Below, one piece after another: positions 34,974 through 39,096 of a DNA stretch of 39,096 nucleotides. Under the pieces are notes generated by a model that saw only the letters and a program-made list of their open reading frames with translations, was not told the DNA's origin and ran no database searches. The position numbers and the translations under genes were made by a program. The first letter of the stretch is position 1. Each line of letters starts with the position of its first letter. Source of the DNA: Saprospiraceae bacterium. Its GTDB lineage: Bacteria > Bacteroidota > Bacteroidia > Chitinophagales > Saprospiraceae. Location of the stretch: the NCBI GenBank assembly GCA_013002995.1, contig JABDLO010000530.1:1-39096 (forward strand), given 5' to 3'.

Positions 34974-37900
34974 ATGGAGCACATCCTTAATGATTCGAAA
35001 TTTTTGAAAGTCCTGTCTGAGATCGCTCTCGACACCAAGAAGGACTATGAACAAGTGTTTCACGAAGCAAATACTTACCTGGAAGAAATATTTACAGAGT
35101 TTAATCCGGTGTATGACACGATTGCTTCTGAATTATCACATTACATTCTCTCGCGTGGATATGATAAAACGATTGACATCAATCCCGCTGAGCTGAAATC
35201 TATTTCCAAGATGATGCGAAAGCATTCTATTGCTTTTGTGATGACACATAAGACCTACATTGACATGTTGGTACTAAGGGTTGTACTTGCAAGACATGGT
35301 CTGCCACAGCCTTACATCTTCAGTGGAATCAACATGAGTTTTCTGGGCCTTGCACAGATAGGACGAAAAATGGGTGTGATCTTTATACGAAGATCCTTTA
35401 AAGACAATGTCGTCTATAAGGCAACACTTAAGCATTTCATCAGTACCTGTGTTAAGAATAGAGCTCACTTTATGTGGGCGATCGAAGGAACCCGGTCTCG
35501 GACAGGCAAGCTTGTCTGGCCCAAGATGGGTATCCTGAAATACATCCTTGAAGCAGAAAGCAGCCTCAAAGATGAAGTGAAGTACGTTCCTGTATCTATT
35601 GTCTACGATCTCATACCAGATGTAAAAGAAATGACGCTTGAAGGCCGAGGATCTTCCAAGAAGCCGGAAACTCTCAGCTGGGGCTTGAACTATGTTAAAA
35701 AAATGGGCGAGAAGTTGGGGAGGATAGCCATAAGATTTGGTGAACCGGTGCCTATTGAAGGTGATAAATTGGCCATTTCTGAAGAACAGCTTACACTAAC
35801 CGGAACTGGAAGTGTATCCAGATTTGCACTGGATCTCGCTAATAGGATTAACAAGATCACACCTGTGACTACTGTATCCCTGATTTGTATTTCTTTATTA
35901 AGTAAATATTCACAGAATAAATTACAGCTGGAGTGGGACGTAGCCGATCTTATGCAATTGATCGAGCATCATAAATCAGATGCCCTGATCGATCGGGGTA
36001 AACCCATCGGGTCGAGTGTTCAATACAGCCTTAATCTGCTAATCAATGCGGGTATAGTCTCAAGGTATGGTGATGGCCTTCAGGCCAAATACATCATTAA
36101 CGAAAACTATTACCTGGCTGCGACCTATTATGCCAATATGGCCGTCCATCATTTTTATCATAGAGCATACATAGGACTTGCACTTCAGCTCATATCTAAA
36201 AGCAGATCCAAAAAACGAACCTTGCTTTTCTGGAAGCACATCATGGAGATCCGGAATCTATTCAAGTTTGAGTTCTTCTATTCAAATAAAACCAGTTTCT
36301 GTGATGAGATAGAGGCAGACTTGAATGTATTAAATCCGGGATGGAAAGAAATGATGGATGATCCATCTGTTGATATATCTGTCCAATTGAAGCGACAAAA
36401 TCTTCTTGTGGCTCCGGTAATATTATACAATTACATCGAGGCCTACAGGGTTACCGTTATGGCATTGCAGCAATGGCCGGTAGATAAACCATTTGAAGAA
36501 GATCTATTCCTTGATACTTGTTTGTTGCTCGGAGGCGAACTTCACTGGAAAGGACACATCCAACATATTGAGACAGTTTCAAAGCCTTTCCTCCTCAACG
36601 GAATCAGAATAATCAAAAATCAAGGCCTCATTCCGCAAGAAGGAAATTCCAAAGAAACTGAAATAGAAGAGTTCAAAAAATACCTTGACAAGCTCAGTGA
36701 CAATATAAAGGTGCTCCGAAAAATTCCACTAGAAGGCCCGGCCGAAACCTCTGTAATGGTGCCTATTGGAAGGGCGATTGTTCCTGGCTCCAAGACAGAC
36801 GACATCACCCAGGAAATCCTGGATGAAGAGAGTGGGCCACATATCGGTGCATTATTCGATCTCGACCGGACACTTATTCGAGGATTCTCTGCCAAGGAAT
36901 TCTTCCAGGCGAGACTATTCAGCGGTAAGATGAGTCCTAAGGAAATTATCGCACAATTCTCAGGTGTATTGGTATACGCTCTCGGCAACAGAAACTTTGC
37001 AGGTTTAGCTGCCATTGGAGCCAAAGGGGTGAAGGGCATCAAAGAAGAAGTATTCATCGAAGTAGGTGAAGATGTCTACCTCAAGCATCTTGCTGACTCC
37101 ATATATCCGGAGTCCAGAGCACTCGTAGAAGCTCATCTCGCTAAAGGCCATACTGTAGCCATTGTTTCCGCTGCAACGCCATATCAAGTTAATCCGATTG
37201 CAAGAGACCTCAAGATCAATGAAGTGATGTGTACACGTATGGAGGTAGTCAACGGTAAATTTACCGGAAAGATCATTGAACCTGCTTGTTGGGGAGAAGG
37301 CAAGGCCATTGCAGCAGAACAACTGGCAGAAAAATACGACCTCGATTTAGCGAAGTCCTATTTCTATACCGATAGCCATGAAGACATTGCACTTCTGGAA
37401 ATTGTTGGAAAACCGAGACCACTGAATCCGGATAAGGAATTGGCAACAGTAGCCTTCCAAAATGACTGGCCTATATTTAATTTCAGAGAAGAGGATCAAT
37501 CAAAACTTGAAAATATAGTAAGAACAATGCTTACCGTAAGCAGCTTAATCCCGGCTGCATTGAGAGGATTTACAAGTGGTGCTGTAAGCATGAGCTTCAA
37601 TGAAGGCATCAATTCCATGATTGCCTCAGTGGGAGATTTTGGAACCAAACTTGCCGGAATCTCACTGGCCATAAAAGGCGAATCCAACCTCTGGTCACAT
37701 CGGCCTGCAGTATTTTTATTCAACCACCAGAGCAGTGCTGACTTCTTTATAGTAGCTAAGTTGCTCAGAAAGGATGTAAGGGCCATTGCTAAAAAAGAAT
37801 TGCAGAGCACACCCATATTGGGTCAGATGATGACGGCTGCCGGAGTCATTTTTATCGACAGATCCAATCGGGAAAAAGCCATTGAAGCCATGACTCCAGC

Positions 37901-38240
37901 TGTCGAAGCATTGAAGTCGGGCACTTCTATTGCAATTGCTCCTGAAGGCACAAGAAGTTATGACTACTCGCTTGGTCCATTCAAGAAAGGGGCCTTTCAC
38001 CTGGCCATCCAAGCCCGGGTTCCAATTGTCCCTATCGTCCTGAAAAATGCACACGATGCCATGCCACGTGGGACCAATGTATTCAAGCCAACCATGGTGG
38101 AAGTCGTTGTCCTTGATCCCATCCCTACTGAAAACTGGGAAGCCGTATATCTGGAACAATACATAGAAGAAATCAGAAATAAATATCTGGACGAACTCGA
38201 CCAGACAGATTTTCATAAATTGCTTACAAGCCCTAATTAG
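34974..38240 (+). CDS. Three-domain fusion: glycerol-3-phosphate acyltransferase (PlsB-like), HAD-IB phosphatase, 1-acylglycerol-3-phosphate acyltransferase (PlsC-like)
   Basis: A 1088-residue protein. Part one (about 1-600) is PlsB-like: HKTYID at 92-97 (HxxxxD catalytic motif), EGTRSRTGK at 171-179 (phosphate binding), and a long helical C-terminal region. Part two (about 620-830) is a HAD-IB phosphatase with DLDRT at 629-633 (nucleophile and acid Asp), the SAATPYQ motif, and TDSHEDIALL with the metal-binding Asp. Part three (about 880-1088) is PlsC-like: HQSSAD at 918-923 and PEGTRS from 990. Together the two acyltransferases would turn glycerol-3-phosphate into phosphatidic acid at the membrane. 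The HAD substrate is unknown. No deletion of key residues is seen. gpsA, which makes glycerol-3-phosphate, begins 5 bases later. Confidence 0.9.
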   Translation: MEHILNDSKFLKVLSEIALDTKKDYEQVFHEANTYLEEIFTEFNPVYDTIASELSHYILSRGYDKTIDINPAELKSISKMMRKHSIAFVMTHKTYIDMLVLRVVLARHGLPQPYIFSGINMSFLGLAQIGRKMGVIFIRRSFKDNVVYKATLKHFISTCVKNRAHFMWAIEGTRSRTGKLVWPKMGILKYILEAESSLKDEVKYVPVSIVYDLIPDVKEMTLEGRGSSKKPETLSWGLNYVKKMGEKLGRIAIRFGEPVPIEGDKLAISEEQLTLTGTGSVSRFALDLANRINKITPVTTVSLICISLLSKYSQNKLQLEWDVADLMQLIEHHKSDALIDRGKPIGSSVQYSLNLLINAGIVSRYGDGLQAKYIINENYYLAATYYANMAVHHFYHRAYIGLALQLISKSRSKKRTLLFWKHIMEIRNLFKFEFFYSNKTSFCDEIEADLNVLNPGWKEMMDDPSVDISVQLKRQNLLVAPVILYNYIEAYRVTVMALQQWPVDKPFEEDLFLDTCLLLGGELHWKGHIQHIETVSKPFLLNGIRIIKNQGLIPQEGNSKETEIEEFKKYLDKLSDNIKVLRKIPLEGPAETSVMVPIGRAIVPGSKTDDITQEILDEESGPHIGALFDLDRTLIRGFSAKEFFQARLFSGKMSPKEIIAQFSGVLVYALGNRNFAGLAAIGAKGVKGIKEEVFIEVGEDVYLKHLADSIYPESRALVEAHLAKGHTVAIVSAATPYQVNPIARDLKINEVMCTRMEVVNGKFTGKIIEPACWGEGKAIAAEQLAEKYDLDLAKSYFYTDSHEDIALLEIVGKPRPLNPDKELATVAFQNDWPIFNFREEDQSKLENIVRTMLTVSSLIPAALRGFTSGAVSMSFNEGINSMIASVGDFGTKLAGISLAIKGESNLWSHRPAVFLFNHQSSADFFIVAKLLRKDVRAIAKKELQSTPILGQMMTAAGVIFIDRSNREKAIEAMTPAVEALKSGTSIAIAPEGTRSYDYSLGPFKKGAFHLAIQARVPIVPIVLKNAHDAMPRGTNVFKPTMVEVVVLDPIPTENWEAVYLEQYIEEIRNKYLDELDQTDFHKLLTSPN

Positions 38241-38245
38241 CTATT

Positions 38246-38956
38246 ATGACGATGAAACTAAAAGTTGGAGTAGTAGGAGGTGGTTCATGGGGAACCACTG
38301 TAGCCAGCCTTGCTTCCCGACACTCTGCAACAATGTTATGGGCCAGAAACCCGGATACGGTTAAAGAAATCAATGAATTCCACACCAATAGTAAGTACCT
38401 GGGTAAGTCAAAGCTTTTTCCATCATTAGTATCATCAGAAAGCATAGAAGAAGTAGTCTCCCAGGCAGATGTTATCATTATGGGCGTACCGGCTCAGAGT
38501 TTCAGAAAGGTGTTATTAGCTGCCAAGCCGCACATCAGGCCATGGGTTCCCATAATCAGTCTCTCCAAGGGTCTGGAAAGAGGAACGAAAATGAGGATGA
38601 CACAAATTATTGAAGCCATCATGCCCGGTCATCCTGCAGGAGCACTCACCGGCCCCAACCTCGCAAAAGAAATCATGGCCGGACAAGCAGCAGCATCCGT
38701 ACTCGCCATGGTGGACGACACCATTGCTAATGAATTACAAAAAGTCATAGCAACCGGGCTTTTCAGGATCTATACCAATACAGATGTCGTGGGCTGCGAA
38801 CTCGGAGGAGCCCTCAAAAATGTCATCGCACTTGCAGCAGGAATGGGGGATGGAACAGGTGCAGGTCAGAATACCCGGGCAGCCATCATCACGCGGGGGC
38901 TGGAAACTGCGGATACCAAACCTGGTGGCCCCTCGCCCTTAGCTCCGCTGCACTAA
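38246..38956 (+). pseudogene. gpsA: Glycerol-3-phosphate dehydrogenase [NAD(P)+], homologous to residue ~219 then replaced by unrelated sequence
   Basis: GpsA reduces dihydroxyacetone phosphate to sn-glycerol-3-phosphate for phospholipid synthesis. The N-terminal Rossmann loop GGGSWGTT, the LSKGLERGT segment, GPNLAKEI and GCELGGALKNVIALAAGMGDG (active-site Lys) with NTRAAIITRGL are all clear and in order. After L219 (about 38903) the family sequence, normally AEMTRLGxAMGG and ~100 more residues, is replaced by 17 unrelated residues rich in Pro and Gly and then a stop at 38956. The break coincides with a jump in GC content. It is either a chimeric assembly end, an insertion or a rearrangement; as it stands the enzyme would be missing its C-terminal part. 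The gene follows the acyltransferase fusion by 5 bases. Confidence 0.85.
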
Positions 38957-39096
38957 GCCGCATCCAGTGACCCTCGGGTCGGCGGTTGGTCCAGCCGTGA
39001 AGGAAAAGAATTTTCTGCATAGAACTAAATTAGCCCAAGCTGGAGAGCCTCTCGAATCTAGTTGGAGAGCTTCATGCGCAGTGCATTGGCAACCAC
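38903..39096. other. GC-rich tail of unknown origin replacing the 3' end of gpsA
   Basis: From about 38903 the sequence is unlike the rest of the window: by hand count the first ~100 bases are roughly 65% G+C, against about 40-45% before, and the last ~95 bases fall back nearer 45%. No open frame of note, tRNA, or recognised insertion-sequence end is visible. A short direct repeat TGGAGAGC occurs twice near the end (around 39040 and 39063). Confidence 0.5.

Overview
This window comes from the chromosome of a Bacteroidota bacterium, most likely a member of the Saprospiria or a close relative. The evidence is very large secreted PKD/Ig-like proteins ending in type IX secretion (T9SS) sorting domains of both kinds (type A and the gliding-motility-associated type B), TonB-dependent receptors with carboxypeptidase-regulatory N-termini, an ECF sigma/FecR/receptor locus, TAnnTTTG-type promoter elements and a moderate-to-low GC content. 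The species assignment is inference; no rRNA is present.

Layout. (1) 1-712: the 3' end of cmk and a small YegP-like protein. (2) 753-15428, all on the minus strand: three giant secreted proteins of 1087, 1790 and 1906 aa. Two are T9SS type B adhesin-like proteins. The third is a zinc metalloprotease carrying 18 PKD modules and a type A sorting domain. (3) 15743-19487: a small outer-membrane barrel, then a TonB-dependent receptor behind a clear TPP riboswitch (probable thiamine uptake), with a NadR-like kinase upstream. (4) 19551-23784, plus strand: a tight run of an unknown protein, era, der, rfbC and rfbD (ribosome-assembly GTPases followed by the last two steps of dTDP-rhamnose synthesis). 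(5) 23844-27791, plus strand: another type B adhesin-like protein, riboflavin synthase and a PaaY-like hexapeptide protein. (6) 27788-32499, minus strand: ECF sigma factor, a zinc-peptidase-like lipoprotein, FecR anti-sigma and an STN-type TonB-dependent transducer. The transducer is interrupted by an in-frame TGA. A lipoprotein with nested internal repeats is transcribed divergently. (7) 33357-33860: a terminator, GATTG-rich repeats and a four-helix-bundle (IVP-type) gene with an internal stop. (8) 33882-39096: an alpha/beta hydrolase, then a three-domain glycerol-3-phosphate acyltransferase / HAD phosphatase / lysophosphatidate acyltransferase fusion next to gpsA. gpsA loses its homology abruptly near 38903 and runs into a GC-rich tail that looks foreign.

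How the parts work together. gpsA plus the fusion protein could take dihydroxyacetone phosphate to phosphatidic acid with two gene products. The riboswitch-receptor unit fits thiamine scavenging. The sigma/peptidase/FecR/receptor block looks like a cell-surface signalling system with an extra peptidase-like lipoprotein built in, and it is the best candidate here for an under-described system. The three giant proteins probably form extracellular stalks or adhesive and degradative surface machinery.
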